DNA of 17,125 bases, from NCBI GenBank assembly GCA_002363035.1, contig DEWA01000046.1:1-17125 (forward strand). Reading direction: 5' to 3'. The notes beneath the pieces are model-generated. The model was not told where the DNA came from. It saw only the letters and a program-made list of their open reading frames with translations, and ran no database searches. A program made the translations under genes and the position numbers. Positions 6,473 to 15,110 of the stretch are shown here, piece after piece; the stretch's first letter is position 1; each line of letters opens with the position of its first letter. The DNA is from Verrucomicrobia bacterium UBA3222 (lineage in GTDB: Bacteria > Verrucomicrobiota > Verrucomicrobiia > Opitutales > UBA9783).

Positions 6473-7621
6473 TTAACCGACATACCGCCAATCCATCTGT
6501 TTAAAATTGCATAAAATTTCGCTGTCCAGACGGTCGGCGTCCATACAAAGTTCGTTGATGGTATAATGTTCGTCCAAAATCATCGCACTTCCCGTCCAAA
6601 CCACTTCGGAAAGAATATCCGTTACGTCACAGGTAGCCAATCCCATGGAAAGACGTCCGACGATCGGAGCAGGGTAGCGGCGGGTTCCTTTTTGGAACCA
6701 CACCGTTCCGCAGTTGCTTAAACTGCGCGGAAGTCCGTGCGAGTAACCGATGCCCAAAACCGCAACGACGGTATCACGTTTCGCTTCCCATGTGGCACCG
6801 TAACCGACACGCTCGCCCTTTCGGATGGTTTCCGTCTGCAAAACGGGCGCTTCCAGCGTGATGACCGGTTGCAGACTTAATTTTTCCGGAAATACGTTGA
6901 TACCGTACAAAGCTGCTCCGGTACGAACTTGTGCAATCGGAAGTTTTTCCGTATTTTGCACAAAGGCATCCAACGCAACGCTTCCGGAAAGTTGAAACCG
7001 TTGAAGTGCGCGATCGTACGCGGCGCACTGCCTGCGATTTTGTTCCTCAATAACGCGATTGCGTTCGACATCATCGGACGGAGCTTCGGAAACACACGAA
7101 AAATGCGTCATGATGACGGAGACGCGCGCATTTTTTAAACGTTCCGACGTACATAACGCCCAATCTTTTTCAGGAAGCCCGAGGCGATTAAATCCCGTCT
7201 CGACATTCAGAATACAGGAAGTTTCAACCTCCGACAGCAAATTTTCCCAATTTTTCAGCTGTTCCAAACTGTTAATTACGGGTGTCAGTTGATAATTTCG
7301 AAATAATTCCCGCGAACCGTTTTGAAGACCGTTCAAAACATTGATTTGGATATCGGGAAATTTGTCGCGCAACTCAATCCCTTCGGGTACGGTTGAAACG
7401 TAAAAATTACGGCAACCGCAGGCAATCAATGCGCGAACGATTTCAACGGCTCCCAATCCGTACGCGTCCGATTTAACGACGGGGCAGATTTCGGCGTTCG
7501 GTGCATATTTTCGGATTCTTGCATAATTTTCGCGAACGGCATCCAAATGAATTGTTATTTGCGGTCGAAGCAAAGTTCCCACGGCTGCCGTTATTCTTGT
7601 GCGTTTCGTATTCAAATACAA
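6473..7621 (-). CDS. alr: Alanine racemase
   Basis: This PLP enzyme makes D-alanine for peptidoglycan. The PLP-binding lysine is Lys50 in VVKSDAYGLG (numbering from the TTG at 7621). The catalytic tyrosine is Tyr274 in VGYGATW, the pyridine-contacting arginine is Arg233 in VRTGAALYG, and GYSHGLPR (292-299) matches the usual GYADGxPR. The conserved GRxSMD motif reads GRLSMG, with Gly327 replacing the Asp. The start is uncertain: no in-frame ATG lies between the upstream stop (7627-7625) and the conserved RPQITIHLDAV. TTG at 7621 or 7615, GTG at 7582, or TTG just after are the candidates, none with an SD. I kept the longest frame, but GTG 7582 would give a more typical N terminus. It lies 164 bases downstream of ftsA on the same strand. 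Confidence 0.92.
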   Translation of the reverse strand: MYLNTKRTRITAAVGTLLRPQITIHLDAVRENYARIRKYAPNAEICPVVKSDAYGLGAVEIVRALIACGCRNFYVSTVPEGIELRDKFPDIQINVLNGLQNGSRELFRNYQLTPVINSLEQLKNWENLLSEVETSCILNVETGFNRLGLPEKDWALCTSERLKNARVSVIMTHFSCVSEAPSDDVERNRVIEEQNRRQCAAYDRALQRFQLSGSVALDAFVQNTEKLPIAQVRTGAALYGINVFPEKLSLQPVITLEAPVLQTETIRKGERVGYGATWEAKRDTVVAVLGIGYSHGLPRSLSNCGTVWFQKGTRRYPAPIVGRLSMGLATCDVTDILSEVVWTGSAMILDEHYTINELCMDADRLDSEILCNFKQMDWRYVG

Positions 7622-7677
7622 CTTTTAACGTTCGCAAAAATACAAAAAAGTCGATTTTTGCAAATATCATAAAGCAC

Positions 7678-7689
7678 GTACTGCAGTAC
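7678..7689. repeat. 12-bp perfect palindrome upstream of alr
   Basis: GTACTGCAGTAC is a perfect palindrome in the alr-ftsA spacer. On the minus strand it sits just before TATGAT (7671-7666), a fair -10 match for alr, so it would fall in the promoter spacer, a usual operator position. No good -35 is present and I know no regulator for this site. Confidence 0.3.
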
Positions 7690-7785
7690 TCGAAGAACTT
7701 CACGCCATGAGCTTATAGAGATAGGAAAAAATTCTTATAAAGAAAATTGTGCATTACGGAATAATCTCTCGCGCACCGAAGCACA

Positions 7786-8976
7786 TCATCCCTTAAACCA
7801 ATCGCACACTCGTTTCCACACGGAAGTTGCGGTTGTTTTCGGAGCCGTCGGATCGGGCTTTAAGGCGTATTGCAACAGCCCGAGGCATGTGGCGTACGTC
7901 GGAGATTTTAACACTTCATTGACGGGTGCAACGGAACCGCGAACGCAACAGTCGCATCGGAAAGTTTCGGCGGCAACTTTTTCGATGTTTTTCAACAACG
8001 CACCGCCGCCCGTCAGAACAACGCCCGACAAAAGTTCTTCTTCGCCGCCGATGCACTTTGAAATATACCCGAATAATTCCCGCGCGCGCGCCTGCAAAAC
8101 GGTATGAAGATTTTTGGTTTTAACCGCCTTATCGCCGATCGAACGGTCACCGACCACCCAAATTTCCTCGGGCGTTTCGGGAGTTAAATTCGGAATGCCG
8201 TATTCGCACTTCAAGTGTTCCGCGTCTTGGCTCAAAATGCGCAAGCCCGAACACACATCGCGGGTAAAATTTTGCCCGCCGACGGGGAAAGTTCCCGCCG
8301 AAATAACGGTTTGATGTTTATAAACAATGTAATCCGTCATTTGCGCGCCGATATCGATCACGCACACACCGTTTTCGCGCTCAACGGGCGTCGTAACGGC
8401 AAGCGCAGATGCCATCGCCGAAAAAACCAAATGCCGAACGCTGAAACCGAATTGATTAACAGCATAAAGTTGGTCGCGGATCGGTTGCGCTTTTCCGAAA
8501 AGCAAATCGCAGTGAGCTGTTATCTGGTTCGCTTCTTTACCGATCGGCTGATCGATGCGCATGCCGTTGACGGTGTAAAATTTCGGTGAAACATGCAAGG
8601 AAACAATTTCGGGCGGCAATTCCTTTTCGGCAACCAACCGATGCAGACGTTCCAAATCGCTTTGTTCGATGCGATGCCGAAAATCCGAAAACGGCAACAG
8701 CATTTCAAAGGAAGTGCTTTGCAGATGCGTACCGCTTTGGGAAAGGGTTAAATCCTGCGGTAACGTTCCGAAGCGTTTGGATAAATCCGTAAATAAATCC
8801 CGAAGCACCGCGCTCAATGCCTTTGTGTCTTCGACGCGCCCCTTTTGAATACCTGCGGATGGTACTTGCGCGTACCCGATAAGATCGAATTGAGCCCCGA
8901 CGCGCTCGCCTAATAAGAATGTAATGCTTTGCGAACCGATATCCAGCGCACCGAAACGGTTTCGTCGCAAAGCCAT
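7786..8976 (-). CDS. ftsA: Cell division protein FtsA
   Basis: The 396-residue actin-fold protein has phosphate-1 ALDIGSQSI (10-18), phosphate-2 VIDIGAQMTDY (206-216) and the adenosine motif VVLTGGGALLKNI (319-331). Near the C terminus is the FtsA-typical SPTYATCLGLL. The last 11 residues (VWKRVCDWFKG) form an amphipathic helix like the FtsA membrane-targeting sequence. Residues about 85-165 would hold the FtsA-specific 1C domain, which argues against MreB or DnaK. FtsA anchors FtsZ polymers to the membrane and recruits later division proteins. Unusually, ftsZ does not follow; alr does, and an unknown exported-protein gene precedes it by 15 bases in place of ftsQ. PilM was considered but fits less well, given the C-terminal helix and the lack of pil genes. 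Confidence 0.88.
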   Translation of the reverse strand: MALRRNRFGALDIGSQSITFLLGERVGAQFDLIGYAQVPSAGIQKGRVEDTKALSAVLRDLFTDLSKRFGTLPQDLTLSQSGTHLQSTSFEMLLPFSDFRHRIEQSDLERLHRLVAEKELPPEIVSLHVSPKFYTVNGMRIDQPIGKEANQITAHCDLLFGKAQPIRDQLYAVNQFGFSVRHLVFSAMASALAVTTPVERENGVCVIDIGAQMTDYIVYKHQTVISAGTFPVGGQNFTRDVCSGLRILSQDAEHLKCEYGIPNLTPETPEEIWVVGDRSIGDKAVKTKNLHTVLQARARELFGYISKCIGGEEELLSGVVLTGGGALLKNIEKVAAETFRCDCCVRGSVAPVNEVLKSPTYATCLGLLQYALKPDPTAPKTTATSVWKRVCDWFKG

Positions 8977-8991
8977 GACTGCGAAATAATT

Positions 8992-11025
8992 TCAACGAAC
9001 GGCGGCGGGTTGAGCAGGGATTGCAGGATCCGAAACGTTTCGAACGCCTTCGGGCGCACGTATCGGTTCCGAAACACTTGAAGATCCGTTTGTTACGTTG
9101 CTTTTATTTGTTTTTTCGGTTTCTCTCGTATTCTCCGATTTATCCTTCGATTTATCGGATCCCGTGTTTCCGAAAATAAGAGCTCCAGTAGCTTCCAAAA
9201 GTGATAAAGGAATATTGACGGTCGTAACAAACGTTTCGGGCGAAAGTTTCGTGTTCACGGAAGTTTCAATTGCTTCTTCCGAAAGCTTCAAGGGAATTTC
9301 ACCAAAAATTCTTCCGAACCATATGCGCGACAAAGAAACGACATCGGAGTAAGAACAATAGGAAAAAGGCAACAACATTTTCATTTGTCCAAGGAGCGAC
9401 TGTATTTTTTCCAAATGATTCGAATATAAAAAATACCCTTCGTTTAACCCGAAAAAAAGTTCCAACTCTTCAGGGATATCAAAATTTTTAAAAAAATGTC
9501 TGTTAAGTTTAAAAACGTATCTGTGAACAGTACCGTATTTTTTGTGTGTCAGGAATTTTTCAGCAAACCAGACGCTCTCTATAAATTCGCTCCCCCAAAG
9601 ATGCGCTTCGAACGCCGTTTTCAGTTGGTATGCACATTTTTCGATAAAGTGACGCAAAAAACGAATCAAAATCTCATCTGTAATCGACCCATTTGTCTCC
9701 TCAAGATAAAACCATTTTGTTCCGAGACGATAACCCTGAACGTTTCCCGTCGAAGCGGTTTCCTCAAAATCCAAATACGTTTCCAGGAGCGGATACAATA
9801 CCTGCCCCCATCGATAAACCTGATACGCAATCGGATCCCGTTTCCATTCCGCTTCTTTTGCGTATGTCGACAAAGCATTCAGTAAGCTTTTTGAAGCTGA
9901 CGGATCCCAACAAAAAACACTCTCGGTATCGGCTTCCGACGGAAAATTCAGCGAACGGAACGTTTTCTTTCGCTCGTTGATTGCTTTGCAAAAAACAGAC
10001 CACGGCGTTTGCGGTTTGACCTGATGCCGCAACGACGTTTGTAATTGATTTCCTTTTTCATCAACATCCAAGGTGTAAATGATTTTTTCAAAATCCTTCT
10101 TTATATACGTATCGTAAGCCGATTTCAGCACCGGCAGGGGCATAAAAGCACTCAAACTCTCAACGTCCAATTCAACGGAAAACAGATGACGAACGCGTTC
10201 CTTCGTCGGATCGAATAATTCCGTAACGATCGAAAAATCCTTGAACTTCGAAAATAAACTTTTCGGAGCCGCCATCCAAATGTTGTATGTTTTTTCCGTA
10301 ACCGTTGTCGGAGCAATCAACTGCCAATCACCCTTTCGGTTTGCCTCGGATTGCAGATTTTTAACAATCAAACTTTCGGGCGTTGCTTTAAAACAAATCA
10401 AAGGTGAAACAATAGTTTCCTCGTGCGGGAATAACAGAATACAGCACGGTGCATTCGGATCGACGCCGGGGCAATCTGCACCGCCGAGATAACCGCTGAT
10501 AAACAGTTGTGCCAGAGTTGAAAAGCCCGGATAAACTTTATCCCCGACAAAAAAAGCTTTTTTCAAACCGTCCGGGAGATTGGAAATCGCAATCGTTGCA
10601 ATCGGTTTCAACGGCAAAGCCGCAATGTTTTTAGGTAAATCACGCTCCAAAAAGTCGGACAGTTGTTGTTCAATGATTTTGCCGTAATCGACGGTCGATG
10701 CGGGAGATTCCTTCGGTTTTTCGGCGGGCAAATTTTGAACACTTTCTTTTTTCTCGCTTGCGGGATCAATAATCTCTTTTGATTGCACCGACTTTTCTTT
10801 TTGCGTTTCGGCATCGGCGGGCGAAGTTTGAGTGTTTTCTCTTGTTTCCTTATTCGCGGGGTCGGCGATCTCCTTTGAAGGCTTCGAAGTTTTCTTATCT
10901 GCTTCTCTATTGTTTTCCTCAACTATTTTCGGAGCAGGCGTCGCCGTGACGGTACTAGGCGGAACATTCATAAAAACGCCCGAAATTAGGAAAAAGCCGA
11001 CGACAAAAACATAAGGGAAACGCAT
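8992..11025 (-). CDS. Unknown exported 677-residue protein upstream of ftsA
   Basis: I do not recognise this protein. It has an N-terminal hydrophobic segment (residues 4-18, YVFVVGFFLISGV) that looks like a signal peptide or membrane anchor. A Lys/Glu/Pro-rich disordered stretch (32-110) contains two copies of a short motif (SKEIADPANKE 50-60, SKEIIDPASEK 82-92). A mixed alpha/beta body covers about 112-615, with a cysteine cluster at 185, 194, 195 and 211. The tail (616-677) is Ser/Asn/Lys-rich. It is therefore probably a periplasmic or surface protein tethered by a flexible linker. It lies 15 bases upstream of ftsA on the same strand, so the two are likely one operon; a link to division is inference. 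A promoter (11062-11034) ends 8 bases before its ATG, so its mRNA may be leaderless. Confidence 0.85.
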   Translation of the reverse strand: MRFPYVFVVGFFLISGVFMNVPPSTVTATPAPKIVEENNREADKKTSKPSKEIADPANKETRENTQTSPADAETQKEKSVQSKEIIDPASEKKESVQNLPAEKPKESPASTVDYGKIIEQQLSDFLERDLPKNIAALPLKPIATIAISNLPDGLKKAFFVGDKVYPGFSTLAQLFISGYLGGADCPGVDPNAPCCILLFPHEETIVSPLICFKATPESLIVKNLQSEANRKGDWQLIAPTTVTEKTYNIWMAAPKSLFSKFKDFSIVTELFDPTKERVRHLFSVELDVESLSAFMPLPVLKSAYDTYIKKDFEKIIYTLDVDEKGNQLQTSLRHQVKPQTPWSVFCKAINERKKTFRSLNFPSEADTESVFCWDPSASKSLLNALSTYAKEAEWKRDPIAYQVYRWGQVLYPLLETYLDFEETASTGNVQGYRLGTKWFYLEETNGSITDEILIRFLRHFIEKCAYQLKTAFEAHLWGSEFIESVWFAEKFLTHKKYGTVHRYVFKLNRHFFKNFDIPEELELFFGLNEGYFLYSNHLEKIQSLLGQMKMLLPFSYCSYSDVVSLSRIWFGRIFGEIPLKLSEEAIETSVNTKLSPETFVTTVNIPLSLLEATGALIFGNTGSDKSKDKSENTRETEKTNKSNVTNGSSSVSEPIRAPEGVRNVSDPAIPAQPAAVR
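10750..10878 (-). repeat. Imperfect direct repeat in linker of exported protein
   Basis: Two related 33-base units (10878-10846 and 10782-10750) encode SKEIADPANKE and SKEIIDPASEK, 96 bases apart in the disordered linker. The intervening DNA is also A/G-rich on the coding strand. It looks like internal duplication of a flexible spacer. Confidence 0.5.
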
Positions 11026-11033
11026 ACATTTTC

Positions 11034-11062
11034 ATTATGCCGCGGACATATTTTTCGGTAAA
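11034..11062 (-). promoter_or_regulatory. Promoter of exported-protein/ftsA operon
   Basis: Read on the minus strand: TTTACC (11062-11057), a 17-base spacer, then CATAAT (11039-11034; five of six consensus bases). Only eight bases separate the -10 from the ATG at 11025, so transcription would start at or within about three bases of the start codon. Confidence 0.5.
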
Positions 11063-11159
11063 GCGTTTTTCGCGGGATTTTTGCAAAACACAACTTTGGA
11101 ATTGGCAACTTTAAACTGGACGAACATACGGATTTTTTTTCAGGATTGGAGCAGCGTTT

Positions 11160-13787
11160 ATGGAGAAAACCTACCTGCCGACCGCCATTCAAAAAAAGTG
11201 GAACCGACGATGGTCGGAAATGCACTGTTTCGAAGCCAAAAACGACGGTCGGACGACGTTCACGATTTTCATGCCGCCGCCCAACGTAACGGGAATTTTG
11301 CACATGGGGCATGTGCTGAATAATACGGTTCAGGACGTGTTGTGCCGTTGGTCGCGCATTTGCGGAAAGGATGTTTTGTGGCTTCCCGGAACGGATCATG
11401 CGGGTATTGCGACACAGAGCAAAGTCGAAAAGGTACTTAAAAAGGAAGAAGGTCTCACGCGGCATCAGTTGGGGCGCGAAGCGTTTTTGCAACGCGTCGA
11501 GCAGTGGCGCGAAAAACACGGAAACATTATTTTTGACCAGCTGAAACAACTCGGTGTGTCGTGCGATTGGTCGCGGGCAACCTACACGCGGGATGCGGAT
11601 TATTCACGTCGGGTTTTGGAAGCGTTCGTAAAACTGTATGAACGCGGGTATATTTACAAAGGGAAACGGCTTGTAAATTGGTGTCCCGTATCCCAAACGG
11701 CACTCAGCGACGAAGAAGTCATCATGAAGCCGACGAGGGGCTTTCTTTGGACGTTTCGCTACGAAATCGTCGAAAAACCGAATACTTTTATTCCCATCGC
11801 CACCACTCGTCCCGAGACTATTCCGGGCGATACGGCACTGGCGGTACATCCGAACGATCCGCGTTATCAATCGCTCATCGGCTTGCATGCGCGCTGTCCG
11901 TTCGACGAAAAACGTACCATTCCGATTATTGCGGACGAAGCGGTGGAAAGGGATTTCGGAACGGGCGCGCTGAAAATCACTCCCGCGCACGATCCCGTTG
12001 ATTTTGAAGTCGGGAAACGTCACAACCTACCGTTCATCGAAGTGCTGGACGCGGGTGGGAAAGTAAATGCCAACGGTATGCCGTTTGAAGGACTGGATCG
12101 TTCGGAAGCGCGAAAAGCCGTTGTCGAAGCGCTGCGCGAAAAAGGACTTCTCATAAAGGAGGAACCGTATGAACACAACGTCGGTTATTCGGAGCGCGCC
12201 GATGTTCCCATCGAGCCGCGTCTGTCGGAACAGTGGTTTTTGCATTATCCGCAAACGGAGGCGGCGAAGCGGTTGGCGGAAGAGAAGTTGATCTGTTTTT
12301 TCCCCGAACACTGGGAGAAAGTTTATCGACATTGGCTGGATAACCTGCAGGATTGGTGCATCAGCCGGCAGTTGTGGTGGGGGCACCGTATCCCCGTCTG
12401 GTATCGTAAAGACGATCCGTCGAAGTTACACGTGTCCGTTGAACCTCCGACCGACATTGAAAACTGGACACAGGATCCCGACGTACTGGATACGTGGTTT
12501 TCATCCTGGCTGTGGCCGCTCGGAACATTGCACTATAAAGAAAATACGGATAAAAACCTTTTCGATCGTTATTTCCCGAGCGATGTGTTGGTTTCGGGCG
12601 CAGACATTCTCTTTTTCTGGATTACGCGCATGATTATAGCGTCGTTGGAATTCGTTGCCGATCGACCGATTGAGCAACGCATTCCGTTTAAAAACATTTA
12701 TTTAACGGGGATTGTGCGCGATGCAAAAGGGCGAAAGATGTCCAAAAGTCTCGGTAATTCGCCCGATCCGCTGGATTTAATTCAAACATACGGCGCGGAC
12801 GGCGTGCGCATCGGTCTGTTGTCGATTGCACCACAGGGGCAGGATATTCGTTTCGACGAACACGCGCTGTTATCGGGACGCAATTTCTGCACGAAATTGT
12901 GGAACGCCTGCCGTTTTCGCCTGATGCAGGGCAGGGCAGGGGAGTATCGGACGTTGAATGATTATTTCGACGCGATGACCGACCTGACGCCTTTCGACGG
13001 TTATCTTTTGCATTCTTTGCTTCAAACGGCGGAAACGTATGAAAAGCACTTGAAGCAATATGAATTCAATGCCGCCGTTAAAGATTTACAGGCGTGTTTC
13101 CGCGATGTTTTTTGCGATTTCTACCTGGAAGTACAGAAACATCAACAAAAATCCTGCCCGACGGTTCAGGATCTGTTTTTACGGCAAATGTTACAAATGT
13201 TGCACCCGTTCATTCCCTACATAACGGAAGAATTATGGGAGCAAATGCATCTCGGGACGGGTTTAATACATGAAAATACATGGGATTTGTCAGCTTTTAA
13301 GCAACGATTGGGAAAGCTTAACATCTCCGAAAAAGAATGTTCGGAAGTCGGTCGTCTCGTCGATCTCATCGGGCAGTTGCGAACCTTAAAGGCGGAGCAC
13401 GGCAAGGGCAGTAAGTCGGTTGTGATGCACGTATTATCGGAGAAACACTGCGAAGATTTCAAAAAATATCGCGAACTTTTGGTACGTTTGGTCGGCTTAA
13501 AGGCGTTGGAAACGACGCAAAAACCGCTTCCGGGCTTGCCGAACATTGTGACGCACTGCGGAACGTTTTTCATCGAGACCTCATCCGCGAATAACGCGGC
13601 GGGCGTGGACGAAACGCAACTTCGGCAACAGCTTGAAGTACTGTTGAAGCACATTCAAACGGCGGAAACAAAGCTGTCTAACGAAAAGTTTTTGTCGCAT
13701 GCAGCGCCGAATGTCATCGAAGGCGTAAAGCGGCAGTTGGAGGAAAATCGCCGAAAGTACGAAGTTTTGAAGAAATTGACGACGTAG
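11160..13787 (+). CDS. valS: Valyl-tRNA synthetase
   Basis: The 875-residue class Ia synthetase charges tRNA-Val. The ATP-binding HIGH motif appears as HMGH (48-51) within PPPNVTGILHMGH, and KMSKS is at 526-530. GTDHAGIATQ (77-86) is typical of ValRS rather than IleRS. The editing (CP1) domain is present, with TTRPETIPGDTALAVHP and later KITPAHDPVDFEVG. WCISRQLWWGHRIPVW marks the catalytic-domain rejoining region. The C-terminal ~65 residues form the coiled coil characteristic of bacterial ValRS. Length and motifs are complete. The ATG has GGAG (11148-11151) at eight bases' distance, one of two usable SD sites in the window. It is divergent from the exported-protein gene, sharing a 134-base intergenic region. 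Confidence 0.97.
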   Translation: MEKTYLPTAIQKKWNRRWSEMHCFEAKNDGRTTFTIFMPPPNVTGILHMGHVLNNTVQDVLCRWSRICGKDVLWLPGTDHAGIATQSKVEKVLKKEEGLTRHQLGREAFLQRVEQWREKHGNIIFDQLKQLGVSCDWSRATYTRDADYSRRVLEAFVKLYERGYIYKGKRLVNWCPVSQTALSDEEVIMKPTRGFLWTFRYEIVEKPNTFIPIATTRPETIPGDTALAVHPNDPRYQSLIGLHARCPFDEKRTIPIIADEAVERDFGTGALKITPAHDPVDFEVGKRHNLPFIEVLDAGGKVNANGMPFEGLDRSEARKAVVEALREKGLLIKEEPYEHNVGYSERADVPIEPRLSEQWFLHYPQTEAAKRLAEEKLICFFPEHWEKVYRHWLDNLQDWCISRQLWWGHRIPVWYRKDDPSKLHVSVEPPTDIENWTQDPDVLDTWFSSWLWPLGTLHYKENTDKNLFDRYFPSDVLVSGADILFFWITRMIIASLEFVADRPIEQRIPFKNIYLTGIVRDAKGRKMSKSLGNSPDPLDLIQTYGADGVRIGLLSIAPQGQDIRFDEHALLSGRNFCTKLWNACRFRLMQGRAGEYRTLNDYFDAMTDLTPFDGYLLHSLLQTAETYEKHLKQYEFNAAVKDLQACFRDVFCDFYLEVQKHQQKSCPTVQDLFLRQMLQMLHPFIPYITEELWEQMHLGTGLIHENTWDLSAFKQRLGKLNISEKECSEVGRLVDLIGQLRTLKAEHGKGSKSVVMHVLSEKHCEDFKKYRELLVRLVGLKALETTQKPLPGLPNIVTHCGTFFIETSSANNAAGVDETQLRQQLEVLLKHIQTAETKLSNEKFLSHAAPNVIEGVKRQLEENRRKYEVLKKLTT

Positions 13788-13855
13788 CGTGCGCATTTTT
13801 ATCTTTCATTTTCGGAAAAATTTTTTAACATAAAGACGTTGCTGAAAATTTTGTG

Positions 13856-15094
13856 ATGGAGTGGTCGCAGCGAATTGTGATTACGGGTGTCGGTTTGGTC
13901 GCGCCGAACGGGAATTCCCTGGCGGAATTTCGCAAACATTTGCTGGAAGGATGCGCACGCATTCAACGCATCGACATGCGTTACATGGGACTCGTTTTGG
14001 CGGGCGTCTGCGCTTTTAACGCGACCGATTATCAAACCAAAAAGGAAATTCGCACCGGGACACGCGCCGGATCGATTGGAATTTATTGCGCGCACAAAGC
14101 GATTGAATCGAGCCGTCTGCCGTGGGAACTGCTCGATAAGAGCCGCGTCGGAATTTACGTCGGCATTACGGAACACGGAACGGTCGAAACGGAAAACGAA
14201 GTTTATCAACTGTCGCAATTCGGTTACGATACCAAATACTGGAATCATCATCATAATCCGCGAACGGTTGCCAATAATCCCGCCGGGGAAATTTCCATCA
14301 ACCTCGGCATTACGGGGCCGCATTATACCCTGGGCGGTGCCTGCGCAGGCGGGAATTTGGGGATTATTCAGGGGGTTCAAATGTTGCGCCTGGGCGAAGT
14401 CGATTACGCGCTCGCCGGCGGAGTAGGGGAGAGTACCGGCAGTTTCGGGATTTTTGCCGGCTTCAAAAACCAGGGGGCGTTAGCGGAACACGCGGATCCG
14501 AACAAAGCCAGCCGACCGTTCGACCGCGACCGCAACGGAATTGTCATCAGCGAAGGCGGTTGTTTATTCACTCTGGAACGGCTGGATGATGCGTTAGAGC
14601 GGAACGCCAAAATCTACGGAGAGATCGTCGGATACGGCATCAATTCGGATGCGACGAATACGGTTCTTCCCGACAGTGAACGCCAGGCGGAATGCATGCG
14701 GCTTGCGTTGAAAAAAGCCGAACTGCAACCGAATGATATTGATATTGTCAGTACCCATGCAACATCAACGGTCGAAGGCGATCGGCGCGAATGCCAAGCA
14801 CTGAGAGACGTTTTTAAGGACGCGCCAAACACGCATTTCAACAACACCAAGAGTTTCATCGGGCATACGATGGGAGCGGCGGGTGCATTGGAATTGGCGG
14901 GAAATTTGCCGTCTTTTGAAGATAAAACAATCCATCCGACCATTAACGTCGATAACCTCGATCCCGAATGCGAACTTCCGAATTTAGTCACCCATACACC
15001 AAAAAAATTACAACGGGCGAATACGATTTTGAGCAATTCTTTCGGCATGTTGGGGATCAATTCGACGGTGATTGTGCAACGCTTTAATTCTTAA
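13856..15094 (+). CDS. Divergent 3-oxoacyl-ACP synthase (KAS II-like)
   Basis: The 412-residue ketosynthase keeps the full catalytic set: Cys163 in GGACAGGNLGI, His301 in STHATSTVEGD, Lys332 and His337 in KSFIGHTMGAAGALE. It should be an active condensing enzyme, not a chain-length-factor type. It differs from the window's FabF throughout. The gatekeeper phenylalanine of the usual SNSFGFGGxN is Met398 (SNSFGMLGIN), and a His-rich NHHHNPRTVANNPAGE stretch precedes the active site. An ACP gene follows 16 bases downstream, so this is likely a dedicated KS/ACP pair for a secondary acyl product or polyene. GTG (13853) and ATG (13856) are adjacent; I took the ATG. There is no SD. valS ends 68 bases upstream. 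It could instead be a second FabF for fatty acids. Confidence 0.88.
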   Translation: MEWSQRIVITGVGLVAPNGNSLAEFRKHLLEGCARIQRIDMRYMGLVLAGVCAFNATDYQTKKEIRTGTRAGSIGIYCAHKAIESSRLPWELLDKSRVGIYVGITEHGTVETENEVYQLSQFGYDTKYWNHHHNPRTVANNPAGEISINLGITGPHYTLGGACAGGNLGIIQGVQMLRLGEVDYALAGGVGESTGSFGIFAGFKNQGALAEHADPNKASRPFDRDRNGIVISEGGCLFTLERLDDALERNAKIYGEIVGYGINSDATNTVLPDSERQAECMRLALKKAELQPNDIDIVSTHATSTVEGDRRECQALRDVFKDAPNTHFNNTKSFIGHTMGAAGALELAGNLPSFEDKTIHPTINVDNLDPECELPNLVTHTPKKLQRANTILSNSFGMLGINSTVIVQRFNS

Positions 15095-15110
15095 TCACTA
15101 TACTCAAAAC

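Noticed and set aside
10986-11549. 187-residue minus-strand open frame spanning the valS promoter region
   Set aside because: It runs antisense through the valS start and overlaps the exported-protein gene in another frame; no motif.
13799-14380. 193-residue minus-strand open frame
   Set aside because: Antisense to the second ketosynthase; no recognisable features.
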